From Acidobacteriota bacterium (GTDB taxonomy: Bacteria; Acidobacteriota; Aminicenantia; Aminicenantales; Aminicenantaceae), in assembly GCA_030609975.1 (NCBI GenBank), contig JAUWSR010000157.1, positions 1-8,574 on the forward strand: DNA of 8,574 nucleotides, read 5' to 3'. Made by a program: the position numbers and the translations under genes. Positions within the stretch are counted from its first letter, which is position 1; each line of letters opens with the position of its first letter. Positions 1-6,739 of this stretch are shown here, in pieces. The notes beneath the pieces were generated by a model. That model had not been told where the DNA came from. It saw only the letters and a program-made list of their open reading frames with translations, and searched no databases.

Positions 1-1
1 A

Positions 2-628
2 GATTTTGAAGGCCAATCGGAAATCCTGATCCAGCATCCATCCTGGGGCTCCCGAGAGGCAGATTTTTTTCTTGAGGATGGGAGCTGGCAGCTTAAGGCC
101 GGTGGCACGCGGATCTCGGAAACCTGGAAAACCTACCGAGACACGTTGCCTCCTGACCAAGATTGGAGTGTCAGTGTGGACGTCACAGTCCCCTATTATT
201 GGGATACAATGGATACAGAAGAAGCTCAAGTGGGAGCGGGAGTTTTTGTGGGTAAGATCGATCCCGATCAAAAATCAAGAACGGTTTATGAAACCAACCT
301 GGCGGCCATCGCCAAAGGAGAACGTTTTGTCCAGGGACAGCTGATCAAAAACAGGTTGGGCGATGATCCCATTGCCGTAGGCTTTATGAAAACAAATAAA
401 GAATCAGTCACCCTAAAGGTCTCCTGGAACAGTAAAAATCATCAGATTTTCTTCTTTATGGATGAAATCCTGGTTGATGCCAAATATATAAATCAAAGAG
501 GCATTGACGATTGGAAAATGGACGAAGATAAATTCTACGTGGGTGTCATGGGATTCGCAGAGAACACAGATATCACAGGCTATTTTCCCTATATGGACAA
601 TTTCAAAATTGTGCTTGGTCAAAAATAG
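2..628 (+). CDS. C-terminal part of a concanavalin A-like (jelly-roll) domain protein, 5' truncated
   Basis: The reading frame is open from base 2 to the TAG at 626-628, so about 208 residues are visible and the true start lies upstream. The region is rich in alternating hydrophobic and polar strands. It has the look of a LamG/ConA-like jelly roll: an early 'GSWQLKAGG' strand, a 'WSVSVDVTVPYYW' strand, 'AQVGAGVFVG', 'VTLKVSWNSKNHQIFFFMD' and a closing 'YMDNFKIVLGQK'. Domains of this fold usually bind carbohydrate or act as accessory modules in secreted enzymes. No catalytic motif is visible in this portion, and the missing N-terminal part could hold one. A TTG at 146 could be taken as a start, but the same frame continues upstream with equally protein-like sequence, so truncation is the better reading. 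The next gene starts 35 nt downstream behind its own strong ribosome binding site, so co-transcription is plausible. The fold call is from pattern recognition only. Confidence 0.72.
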   Translation, partial: DFEGQSEILIQHPSWGSREADFFLEDGSWQLKAGGTRISETWKTYRDTLPPDQDWSVSVDVTVPYYWDTMDTEEAQVGAGVFVGKIDPDQKSRTVYETNLAAIAKGERFVQGQLIKNRLGDDPIAVGFMKTNKESVTLKVSWNSKNHQIFFFMDEILVDAKYINQRGIDDWKMDEDKFYVGVMGFAENTDITGYFPYMDNFKIVLGQK

Positions 629-649
629 CCATCACCATCCGATATATTT

Positions 650-655
650 AGGAGG
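650..655 (+). promoter_or_regulatory. Strong ribosome binding site for the DUF885 gene
   Basis: A perfect AGGAGG lies 8 nt upstream of the ATG at 664 and fixes that start. It sits in the 35-nt gap after the jelly-roll gene. I see no clear promoter in that gap, which fits read-through from upstream. Confidence 0.8.
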
Positions 656-663
656 TAAGCAGT

Positions 664-2307
664 ATGAACCAAGGAAGACACCTTATAAGCCTCATTGTAT
701 GTGTCCTGTTTCTTATATTTTCGAACAGTCCCCTCAGCAAAGCGGAAAACATTTCGGACAGCCTTAACGATTCCTCAAATCTTATCCGGATATTCAAAGA
801 ATTTCGAGTTTTGGCACAGGCCAAAGTTATTCAAGGCGTTCCTGACTACTCAGCCACTTCCATGAAGCAGCAGGCAAAAGAGCTGAAAAAACTCCAGGAA
901 CAATTGGCAGCAATGGACATCCAAGAGTGGCCGATCTCCCAGCAGGTGGATTATCACATTGTGCGTGCGGAAATGAATGGTCTCGAATTTCATCATCGTA
1001 TCTTAAAGCCTTGGGTGCACAATCCCGGGTTTTATGGCACGGAACTGATCCCCAGCTTCCCCTGGCGGGGTGACGGTATCGATGTGTTTATGCTTGAGTT
1101 CCCATTAAAAAGAGAAGAAGGGGCAGAATTGAAGGAACAGCTGCAGGCCATGCCCATACTGCTGGACCAGGCTCAAAAGAACCTCACCGATCCGGCCCGG
1201 GAACTGGCCATCATCGCCATCCGCACCAAGGAAAAAAAGATCTTGATGTTTCAGGATCTCATTAAACGCTTGAAAGACCATCATCCCGAATTGGTTCCCT
1301 ATGCCGAACAGGCGTTGGATGCCGTTGAAGCCTATCAGGACTGGCTCATCCAGACAAAAGATGAAATGACCGCACCCGCAGGAGTCGGTAAAGAGAATTT
1401 TAACTGGTGGATGAAAAACGTCTGGCTTTATTCGCAAACCTGGGAAGAGTGTTATAACACCGCTATGCGGGAATACCAGAGAGCTGTCGCTTTTTTAAAA
1501 CTGGAGGAAAATCGCAATAAAAAGCTTCCCCCTCTCCCCTTTCTCACCACTGAAGAGGAACATGCACGGTTGTGGAACAAAGCTGAGGATTACATAACTC
1601 GGTTTGTCGAAGAACAGAAGATCTTTACTGTGCCCGATTACCTCAGCCCCAGCGGTCCTCACCGGCCGTGGGTTGCTCCTTCTGACCGGGACGGCGATTG
1701 CGTCGAGTTTTTTGAACAGGCCGAACGTCACGATTCCATGGCCCAGGTAATACACAACCACATCGGACACCACCTGGATGGACTGAGACACAAGCGTGAC
1801 GATCGTCCCATTCGCAGTCAATCCAACTTATATGGTGGGCTGCGATCGGAAGCCATTCCCATGTTTTTTGAAGAAGGACTGATGATAGCCGGAGCTCACG
1901 ATGAATGGACTCTAAATCCTAGAAGCAGAGAGGTTATTTACATCTCGCAGGCCTGGAGGGCCACACGTGCCATTGCCGATCTGAAGCTGCACAGCAACGA
2001 ATTCACGATGGAAGAAGCGCTTACGCACTGTGTGGACTGGTGTCCCCGGAGTTGGGAATGCAAAACAGATATGGACACCTGGTACGATCTTGAGATCAGC
2101 ATGCTCCAACCGGGCCATGCAACTATCTATATCACAGGCAAAAACGAATTCGAACGCCTGCTGACGGACCGGGCTATACAGTTAGGCGACGCTTTTAATC
2201 TCCAGCAGTTTATGGACGGATTTTTTGCCACGGGTATGATTCCCATCTCTCTGGCCCGATGGGAGATAACCGGGTTTTATGATGAAATAATTAAATTGCA
2301 GCGGTAA
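664..2307 (+). CDS. Secreted DUF885-family protein, predicted metallopeptidase with a variant metal motif
   Basis: The protein has 547 residues, within the usual 500-600 range of the DUF885 family, whose members are mostly predicted zinc-dependent peptidases. Residues 1-27 form a Sec signal peptide (basic start, hydrophobic core, likely cleavage after SKA27). The N-terminal helical region contains 'QEWPISQQVDYHIVRAEM' (around residues 85-100), typical of the family. The metal-site region reads IHNHIGHHLDG at 363-373, followed by FFEEG at 401-405, matching the family's GHH and F.EG elements. The usual HEAxPGHH is changed: the aligned first His and Glu are Ile363 and His364. A helix 'ATRAIADLKLHSNEFTMEEAL' follows, also as in DUF885 proteins. 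The product should act in the periplasm or outside the cell. The P1-peptidase gene follows after 26 nt, so the two probably share a transcript. Family assignment is fairly sure; activity and substrate are not. Confidence 0.82.
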   Translation: MNQGRHLISLIVCVLFLIFSNSPLSKAENISDSLNDSSNLIRIFKEFRVLAQAKVIQGVPDYSATSMKQQAKELKKLQEQLAAMDIQEWPISQQVDYHIVRAEMNGLEFHHRILKPWVHNPGFYGTELIPSFPWRGDGIDVFMLEFPLKREEGAELKEQLQAMPILLDQAQKNLTDPARELAIIAIRTKEKKILMFQDLIKRLKDHHPELVPYAEQALDAVEAYQDWLIQTKDEMTAPAGVGKENFNWWMKNVWLYSQTWEECYNTAMREYQRAVAFLKLEENRNKKLPPLPFLTTEEEHARLWNKAEDYITRFVEEQKIFTVPDYLSPSGPHRPWVAPSDRDGDCVEFFEQAERHDSMAQVIHNHIGHHLDGLRHKRDDRPIRSQSNLYGGLRSEAIPMFFEEGLMIAGAHDEWTLNPRSREVIYISQAWRATRAIADLKLHSNEFTMEEALTHCVDWCPRSWECKTDMDTWYDLEISMLQPGHATIYITGKNEFERLLTDRAIQLGDAFNLQQFMDGFFATGMIPISLARWEITGFYDEIIKLQR

Positions 2308-2320
2308 AATACAATGAATG

Positions 2321-2326
2321 AAGGAG
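2321..2326 (+). promoter_or_regulatory. Ribosome binding site for the P1-peptidase gene
   Basis: AAGGAG lies 7 nt upstream of the ATG at 2334. It supports this start rather than later in-frame ATGs, and this start also yields a complete signal peptide. Confidence 0.7.
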
Positions 2327-2333
2327 ACGTCCA

Positions 2334-3518
2334 ATGATAAAGAAGCTATCTCTGATCCTCACCTTCCTGGTCCTTGGTAGTCTGAGTCTGATGACAGGTA
2401 TCCATGCGGATGAGGAAAACATGCAGGCAAAAAAACCACGGGCTCGTGACCTGGGGATCGAGCCCGGAGTCTTTCCTCCAGGGCCGTTCAATGCCATTAC
2501 CGATGTGCCGGGCGTTCTGGTGGGCCACACCACCATCCGAAAGGGCGACAATGTTCGGACCGGTGTAACGGCGGTCCTCCCTCACGGAGGAAACATTTTC
2601 CGTGAAAAGGTAACGGGCGCCGTTTTTGTCGGAAACGCCTTCGGGAAACTGGCAGGTTCCACCCAAGTCAATGAACTAGGACTTATAGAGGTTCCCATCA
2701 TACTGACCAACACCTTGAGTGTAGGCCGCGCGATGGAGGCCGTTGTATATTACACACTTAACCAGAAAGGTAATGAGGACATCTTCTCTGTTAACGCCCT
2801 GGTTGGGGAAACCAATGACAGTATCATGAACGACATCCGGGGTTTCCATGTCACCCGTGAGGATGTCATCTCCGCTATTAAGAACGCAAAAGGCGGGCCC
2901 GTAGAGGAGGGTTCGGTAGGTGCTGGGACCGGAACACGCAGCTTCGGATGGAAGGGAGGCATGGGGACCTCATCCCGGGTCCTGCCGGACAAATACGGTG
3001 GCTACACACTGGGTGTTATCATTCAGGTCAGCCACGGCGGCATTTTGACCATCGACGGTGCGCCCGTGGGGAAGGAACTGGGTGAATACAGGTATGCCCC
3101 GGATGCAGGAATCGGAGACCATTCGGGAGGCGGATCAGGTTCCGGCTCCTGTATTATCATCGTCGCTACCGACGCTCCTTTAGACGCCAACAATATGAGG
3201 CGTCTGGCCGCCCGGGCTCTATTCGGATTGGCCAGGACAGGCGCATCTTTTGGGAGTGGGAGCGGCGATTTTGCCATCGCCTTCACGACCTCGCCGGAGA
3301 TGCGTTGGAAATACAGTGACCGAGAGATTCAGAAGCGGGACATCCTCCCCCACTCCCGGGTTTCACCTCTATTTCAAGCCGCCCTGGAGGCGACTGAGGA
3401 GGCTGTCTACAACGGCCTCTTCCAGGCGACCACAACAACCGGAATGGGAGAGACATATGAGCCCATCCCCATCGATAAGGTCAAAGAGATCCTCAAAAAA
3501 TACGGCCGGGGAAAGTAA
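2334..3518 (+). CDS. Secreted P1/S58 (DmpA/BapA-like) family aminopeptidase
   Basis: The protein has 394 residues, close to the family norm of about 370 plus a signal peptide (1-25, likely cleaved after IHA25). P1 peptidases such as L-aminopeptidase DmpA and beta-peptidyl aminopeptidase BapA are N-terminal nucleophile hydrolases. They cut themselves at a Gly-Ser bond, and the freed Ser acts as catalytic base and nucleophile, releasing N-terminal residues from peptides. Family marks visible here are RARDLGI and 'PGPFNAITDVPGVLVGHTT' near the mature N-terminus, 'VNELGLIEVPIILTNTLSVG', 'GSVGAGTGTRSFGWKGG' and the junction GSCIIIVATDAPL. By alignment with DmpA, cleavage is predicted between Gly271 and Ser272. 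The stretch just before it (residues 265-272) is a run of Gly and Ser. The C-terminal half has 'RRLAARALFGLARTG' and 'EATEEAVYNGLFQATTTTG', as in active members. All expected elements are present, so activity is likely. The stop codon is part of the next gene's ribosome binding site. Confidence 0.92.
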   Translation: MIKKLSLILTFLVLGSLSLMTGIHADEENMQAKKPRARDLGIEPGVFPPGPFNAITDVPGVLVGHTTIRKGDNVRTGVTAVLPHGGNIFREKVTGAVFVGNAFGKLAGSTQVNELGLIEVPIILTNTLSVGRAMEAVVYYTLNQKGNEDIFSVNALVGETNDSIMNDIRGFHVTREDVISAIKNAKGGPVEEGSVGAGTGTRSFGWKGGMGTSSRVLPDKYGGYTLGVIIQVSHGGILTIDGAPVGKELGEYRYAPDAGIGDHSGGGSGSGSCIIIVATDAPLDANNMRRLAARALFGLARTGASFGSGSGDFAIAFTTSPEMRWKYSDREIQKRDILPHSRVSPLFQAALEATEEAVYNGLFQATTTTGMGETYEPIPIDKVKEILKKYGRGK

Positions 3519-3524
3519 GGAGGG
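3517..3524 (+). promoter_or_regulatory. Ribosome binding site overlapping the upstream stop codon
   Basis: AAGGAGGG shares its first two bases with the TAA (3516-3518) of the P1-peptidase gene. Its AGGAGG core lies 6 nt upstream of the ATG at 3530. Ribosomes finishing the peptidase end on this site, which suggests coupled translation of the two genes. Confidence 0.8.
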
Positions 3525-3529
3525 ATTCA

Positions 3530-5071
3530 ATGAGCAGCAAAAAAGATAACGGCGATTCATCTCGAGGCATTTCCCGGCGCAGTTTCCTGGGATCTGTTAC
3601 GGTACTGACCGCAGCCTCCTTGGCCGGTAGTCCGAAATTCGGATTTGGGATGCCGGATATCCTAGAACCACAAAAGACCACAAGCAGCGTACTTTTTTCA
3701 ACAGATTTTATCCCGCCTGGATCCTCACTCAAGCTAGCCTTTGTGGCCGACCATCACTACTGGCCGGACCATCAGGCTAACTGGGGAGGAGGCACTCAGA
3801 TGACCCGACAGAGCGAAGAGCGGATGCTGGATCTGGTTGACTGTCTCAACATGGAGGAAGTAGATATTTCCATTCACGGCGGAGATGTCATAGACGCAGG
3901 CAGCGCTTTCAATCCCCCTCAAGATGAGTACGTCAAACAGTTGGCGTTTAAAGCTCGATTTCTAAGAGGTCTTGATCACACAACCGTTCCCATGGCCGGC
4001 AATCACGAAACTCCTACGGCCCGCTACAAAGATGAATCAGAGATGGAGCAGTGGAGCAAATTATTCGGCCCGACTTATAGATATTTAGATCGAAAGGGCT
4101 TTCGGTTGATCGCGCTCTTTCCTATGATTCCCAATACATCCGGGAGATATGGTGGGAGCAATATCTATGGCCTGGATGAAAAACAGGTCCGCTGGTTGGC
4201 AGGAATTCTCAAAGACGCAGTAGCAAAAAAGCTCAAGGTTCTTCTTTTTTCACATGTATCACCTTTGAGCTATATCAACCGGAGTGAATTCGAGGTTCTG
4301 GTCAATTCAGTAGATTGTGTTAAGGCTATGTTCTGCGGCCATGAGCACAGGAACTACTTTTTTCCCCTGGGGAAGGTGCCGGTGCTTATGCGTGCGGGCA
4401 ATGCCATGGCTCCCCTGGGTTACACCATCATTCACGCTTATTCTGACGGCCGGTTAATCGTGGTACAGAAGAGCCAGCACTTTCCCTTTCTGGATTTCGT
4501 GTCCACCGGCCTGCGAAAGGGAGCTCAGGGCAGGGAGATCGAAAGATACGTAACACTAGGAACTCCGTCCGTACTTCCGCTCAAAGGAATACGGCTGATT
4601 GGGAACAGCGCTTCCGCCAAGATCAGGAACGGTCACCTGAGACTGGACTCCGGCAGGGAAAGCCAGAGGGGCACCCTCCTGATCGATGTGGCCGATGTCA
4701 GAAATGCGCGTATCAGTCTTTCGATGGTGGCCGAAAGGGCAGCCCGGATTGGGGCTATTGCCCTAGCCGGTCCGAATGGGGAAGGCGGATTGGAAACCAG
4801 CCTGACTGTGGGGACATCAGGGCAGGGACGGCTTTTCCTTACCGACCTTAGAAAGGGAAAAGGAAATCCTCTGGACAGGTCCTGGTTTAACGTCCACCCC
4901 GGAGGCGCATATAAATGCACACTCCAGGTGCGTGGTAAGGAGGTCAGAGCGGATTGGAAAAACATGGCCAGCTTGAAGGCTCCCATCCAGGGCGGGGGGC
5001 CAGGAAAATTCGGTCTCTTTGTGGAGAACGGCACACTTTTCTTGACAGACATCAAGTTGGAAAAAGCATAA
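3530..5071 (+). CDS. Tat-exported calcineurin-like metallophosphoesterase with C-terminal jelly-roll domain
   Basis: The protein has 513 residues. A twin-arginine signal, SRRSFLG at 15-21 followed by a mild hydrophobic stretch, predicts export in folded, metal-loaded form. The metallophosphoesterase domain (about 65-330) has the full motif set: D74-x-H76, GGDVID with D119 and D122, GNHE at 157-160, SHVSP with H242, and GHEH at 270-273. These form the two-metal site used to hydrolyse phosphomono- or phosphodiesters. After about residue 345 a separate beta-rich domain follows ('ARISLSMVAERAARIGAIAL', 'GGAYKCTLQVRGKEVRADWK', ending 'LFVENGTLFLTDIKLEKA'), resembling a ConA-like sugar-binding module. 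The substrate cannot be read from sequence; a phosphorylated glycan, lipid or nucleotide is possible. Start choice rests on the ribosome binding site overlapping the previous stop codon. The next gene begins 5 nt after the stop. Confidence 0.9.
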   Translation: MSSKKDNGDSSRGISRRSFLGSVTVLTAASLAGSPKFGFGMPDILEPQKTTSSVLFSTDFIPPGSSLKLAFVADHHYWPDHQANWGGGTQMTRQSEERMLDLVDCLNMEEVDISIHGGDVIDAGSAFNPPQDEYVKQLAFKARFLRGLDHTTVPMAGNHETPTARYKDESEMEQWSKLFGPTYRYLDRKGFRLIALFPMIPNTSGRYGGSNIYGLDEKQVRWLAGILKDAVAKKLKVLLFSHVSPLSYINRSEFEVLVNSVDCVKAMFCGHEHRNYFFPLGKVPVLMRAGNAMAPLGYTIIHAYSDGRLIVVQKSQHFPFLDFVSTGLRKGAQGREIERYVTLGTPSVLPLKGIRLIGNSASAKIRNGHLRLDSGRESQRGTLLIDVADVRNARISLSMVAERAARIGAIALAGPNGEGGLETSLTVGTSGQGRLFLTDLRKGKGNPLDRSWFNVHPGGAYKCTLQVRGKEVRADWKNMASLKAPIQGGGPGKFGLFVENGTLFLTDIKLEKA

Positions 5072-5076
5072 GACAA

Positions 5077-5619
5077 ATGAGAGCATTCAAAACTGTTGCT
5101 GCATTTTCCTTGGGGATGTGTCTCTTGTTCTCCGGTATGAGCTGTAAAAGCGTCACAGGCTCTGATGAGGGATTCGCGGCCCGCATCCTTATCTACAACA
5201 ACTGTGGAGCAACTCTGGATATATTTTTGGACGACAATTTCCAGTTTGCCATCGCTGATGGAAACACGGACATCATCTCGGACCTAACTGAAAAAGAGCA
5301 CAAGCTCGATGCCTTTCTGACGGGTACAAACACTCTGGTCCTATCAGAGTCATTCGACGCAACGGACGAAGGTGACTATGAATGGACGATCAATGGGCAG
5401 GCAACTATTGCGATCAAAAATGATTTCGGGGAAACCTTGTACACATATGAAAATTCAGAATATTTGGGTCACATAGAGGATAATGAAACTGTGACCATTC
5501 CTGATGTGGCTTTTGGCTCCTATAATTTTGAAGCTACAATAGCTGAAAGCAGTACAGTCATTGCGGCAGCCACTATCGAGGTCACCGAAATCAAAGAATA
5601 CTCCTGGATTATTCAATAG
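5077..5619 (+). CDS. Probable lipoprotein of two tandem 72-residue beta-rich repeats
   Basis: I do not recognise a named family. From the ATG at 5077 the protein has 180 residues. This start is 5 nt after the previous stop and gives a clean export signal (basic MRAFK, hydrophobic core). A farther upstream ATG at 4954 lies inside the phosphoesterase gene and would bury that signal. FSGMSC at 18-23 is an imperfect lipobox (Gly rather than Leu at -3), so Cys23 is the likely lipid anchor. The mature part is two repeats, residues 35-106 and 109-180, which align without gaps at 18 identities in 72 by hand count. Both run from 'I.N..G.TL' to 'Y.W.I', with a pattern of short beta strands. They resemble small beta-sandwich modules ('NN.G.TL.IF.D......DG.T..I.DL') found in secreted proteins. 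No good Shine-Dalgarno is visible, so translation is probably coupled to the phosphoesterase. It may be a surface-exposed binding or scaffold protein; that is inference. Confidence 0.78.
   Translation: MRAFKTVAAFSLGMCLLFSGMSCKSVTGSDEGFAARILIYNNCGATLDIFLDDNFQFAIADGNTDIISDLTEKEHKLDAFLTGTNTLVLSESFDATDEGDYEWTINGQATIAIKNDFGETLYTYENSEYLGHIEDNETVTIPDVAFGSYNFEATIAESSTVIAAATIEVTEIKEYSWIIQ
5179..5394 (+). repeat. Protein repeat unit 1 of the tandem-repeat lipoprotein
   Basis: This encodes residues 35-106 of the lipoprotein. The unit is 72 residues and is recognisable at protein level only; the DNA has diverged. It is separated from unit 2 by the two residues Gly-Gln. Confidence 0.7.
5401..5616 (+). 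repeat. Protein repeat unit 2 of the tandem-repeat lipoprotein
   Basis: This encodes residues 109-180 and ends at the stop codon. It is exactly the same length as unit 1. Shared positions include the opening A.I.I.N..G.TL, an internal I.D..T..I.D and the closing Y.W.I. Confidence 0.7.
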
Positions 5620-5620
5620 A

Positions 5621-6631
5621 ATGAAGTCTATGATGAGATGGAGGAAAAGGCATCTCCTGGTTTTAATGCTTATGGTTTTTTCAATAACAAACCCTTCTCT
5701 GGGTCAATCCCTTCCAGAAAAAACACCAGAAATATTTGCGATCGCGACATATGTAGGCAACGATATTCAGGAGCGCTCAGCCAAGGCTTTTATTAAAAGT
5801 GTAAGAGAGTTGGGCGGCAAATGCAGGGACTCGAAAATCTATATCATATTAGCAGATCCGGTCAACTTCCCTGGCGATTCGTTAAAAGGTGCAAACGTAA
5901 AATTGCTGCCTTTGGAAATGGATCCAGAATTCACGAAATATCCTTTAGCCATCAAGGCATTTGTTGCGGCTCAGGTAGAAAAAATCGTTAAAGATGAGGT
6001 GGCGTCCCTGGCCTGGTTCGACCCGGCCACACTTGTCCTGAATTCACTCGACGAGTTGGATCTCGAGAACGGATACGGAGTAGCCATCCGTCCGGTTTCC
6101 CTGGTGAACACGATTGGTATCGCACCGGGGAGCGAACCGAATGACTATTGGACTCCCATATACAAAGAACTCGGATTGAATTTCAAGAACATCCCTGCAT
6201 ATGAAACTGTGGTCGATGAAAAGCCGATACAGCCCTATTTCAACTGTGAGATATTCTCTGTCGATCCCAGCCTCGGTATATTCACGGAATGGTCCAAGCT
6301 TTTAACCAAGTTATTGAAGGACGAAGAGTATCAGGAGAATGTATGCACCACATTCCAGAGAAGGCTCTTTTTACATCAAGCCGTGTTGAGTGGAGTGATC
6401 ATCTCTAGGGTGAATCCCGAAAATATCAAACCGTTGTCTATTAAGACAGGTTATCCTTTTGGTCAGCACGAACAGCTTTCGATCCAGAAACAAATCAAGT
6501 CTCTCAATGAGCTTTCTGCAATTATTTTTGATTACCAATGGGAAAAAAATCCGGGATGGATGGATTTAATCCCTTCCTATGAACCGTTGACAGAATGGCT
6601 GACCGAAACCTTCAACGAATATCGGAAATAA
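5621..6631 (+). CDS. Exported protein resembling GT-A fold glycosyltransferases
   Basis: From the ATG at 5621 the protein has 336 residues. That ATG is 1 nt after the lipoprotein stop; ATGs at 5630 and 5633 are also possible, and no clear ribosome binding site separates them. The N-terminus is a Sec signal peptide (basic RWRKRH, hydrophobic core, likely cleavage after SLG28). The rest recalls GT8-like nucleotide-diphospho-sugar transferases: 'KIYIILADP' and 'GANVKLLPLEM' as Rossmann-like strands, 'SLAWFDPATLVLNSLDEL' (129-146) where such enzymes have their metal-binding DxD, YFNCE at 206-210, and HQAVLSG at 252-258 where they often have a DQ. Here the DxD position reads D134-P-A-T, so the usual second Asp is missing. 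Export and the missing DxD argue against an ordinary nucleotide-sugar enzyme, since those sugars are cytoplasmic. It could be a non-catalytic sugar-binding relative. The fold call is moderate; the function is unknown. Confidence 0.68.
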   Translation: MKSMMRWRKRHLLVLMLMVFSITNPSLGQSLPEKTPEIFAIATYVGNDIQERSAKAFIKSVRELGGKCRDSKIYIILADPVNFPGDSLKGANVKLLPLEMDPEFTKYPLAIKAFVAAQVEKIVKDEVASLAWFDPATLVLNSLDELDLENGYGVAIRPVSLVNTIGIAPGSEPNDYWTPIYKELGLNFKNIPAYETVVDEKPIQPYFNCEIFSVDPSLGIFTEWSKLLTKLLKDEEYQENVCTTFQRRLFLHQAVLSGVIISRVNPENIKPLSIKTGYPFGQHEQLSIQKQIKSLNELSAIIFDYQWEKNPGWMDLIPSYEPLTEWLTETFNEYRK

Positions 6632-6671
6632 GCGGACTGCTCATCATTTAATAGCCGATGACGACTTGAAG

Positions 6672-6701
6672 TTGAACTGTCCAATTTGGTTGTGATACAC
6701 T
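6672..6701 (+). promoter_or_regulatory. Possible promoter for the M24-like gene
   Basis: The 108-nt gap 6632-6739 contains TTGAAC (6672-6677). It is followed after 16 nt by GATACA with an upstream TG (extended -10 style), or after 18 nt by TACACT (6696-6701). Matches to sigma-70 consensus are partial. The gap is the largest between genes so far, which supports an independent start of transcription. Confidence 0.3.
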
Positions 6702-6728
6702 CATTTCATCACTTTTTTAACTAAAATT

Positions 6729-6733
6729 AGGAG
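6729..6733 (+). promoter_or_regulatory. Ribosome binding site for the M24-like gene
   Basis: AGGAG lies 6 nt upstream of the ATG at 6740. This start also gives a complete signal peptide. Confidence 0.7.
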
Positions 6734-6739
6734 CTAATT

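Noticed and set aside
72..344. Plus-strand open frame overlapping the first gene.
   Set aside because: It is in a different frame from the jelly-roll sequence, which is continuous and protein-like from base 2. The translation has no recognisable features.
1105..1437. Minus-strand open frame inside the DUF885 gene.
   Set aside because: It is fully covered by a clear gene on the other strand, with no family resemblance or ribosome binding site of its own.
4954..5076. An upstream ATG at 4954 would add 41 residues to the lipoprotein.
   Set aside because: The extension lies inside the phosphoesterase gene, reads as its out-of-frame shadow, and would bury the signal peptide and lipobox that start at 5077.
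4633..5076. A long open frame on the minus strand opposite the phosphoesterase C-terminal domain.
   Set aside because: The translation is Pro/Ser/Arg-rich with no recognisable domain. It is the antisense shadow of a well-supported gene.
5069..5078. TAAGACAAAT occurs here and again at 8159-8168, both at stop codons.
   Set aside because: A 10-base match anchored on a TAA stop is likely coincidence. The flanks differ and no element boundary is visible.
5561..5620. An upstream ATG at 5561 would add 20 residues to the GT-like protein.
   Set aside because: It overlaps the end of the lipoprotein gene and pushes the signal peptide inward; the ATG at 5621 gives a normal N-terminus.
6642..6664. Short TCATC...GATGA inverted repeat after the GT-like gene, considered as a terminator.
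   Set aside because: Only five base pairs, an 11-nt loop and no following T-run.
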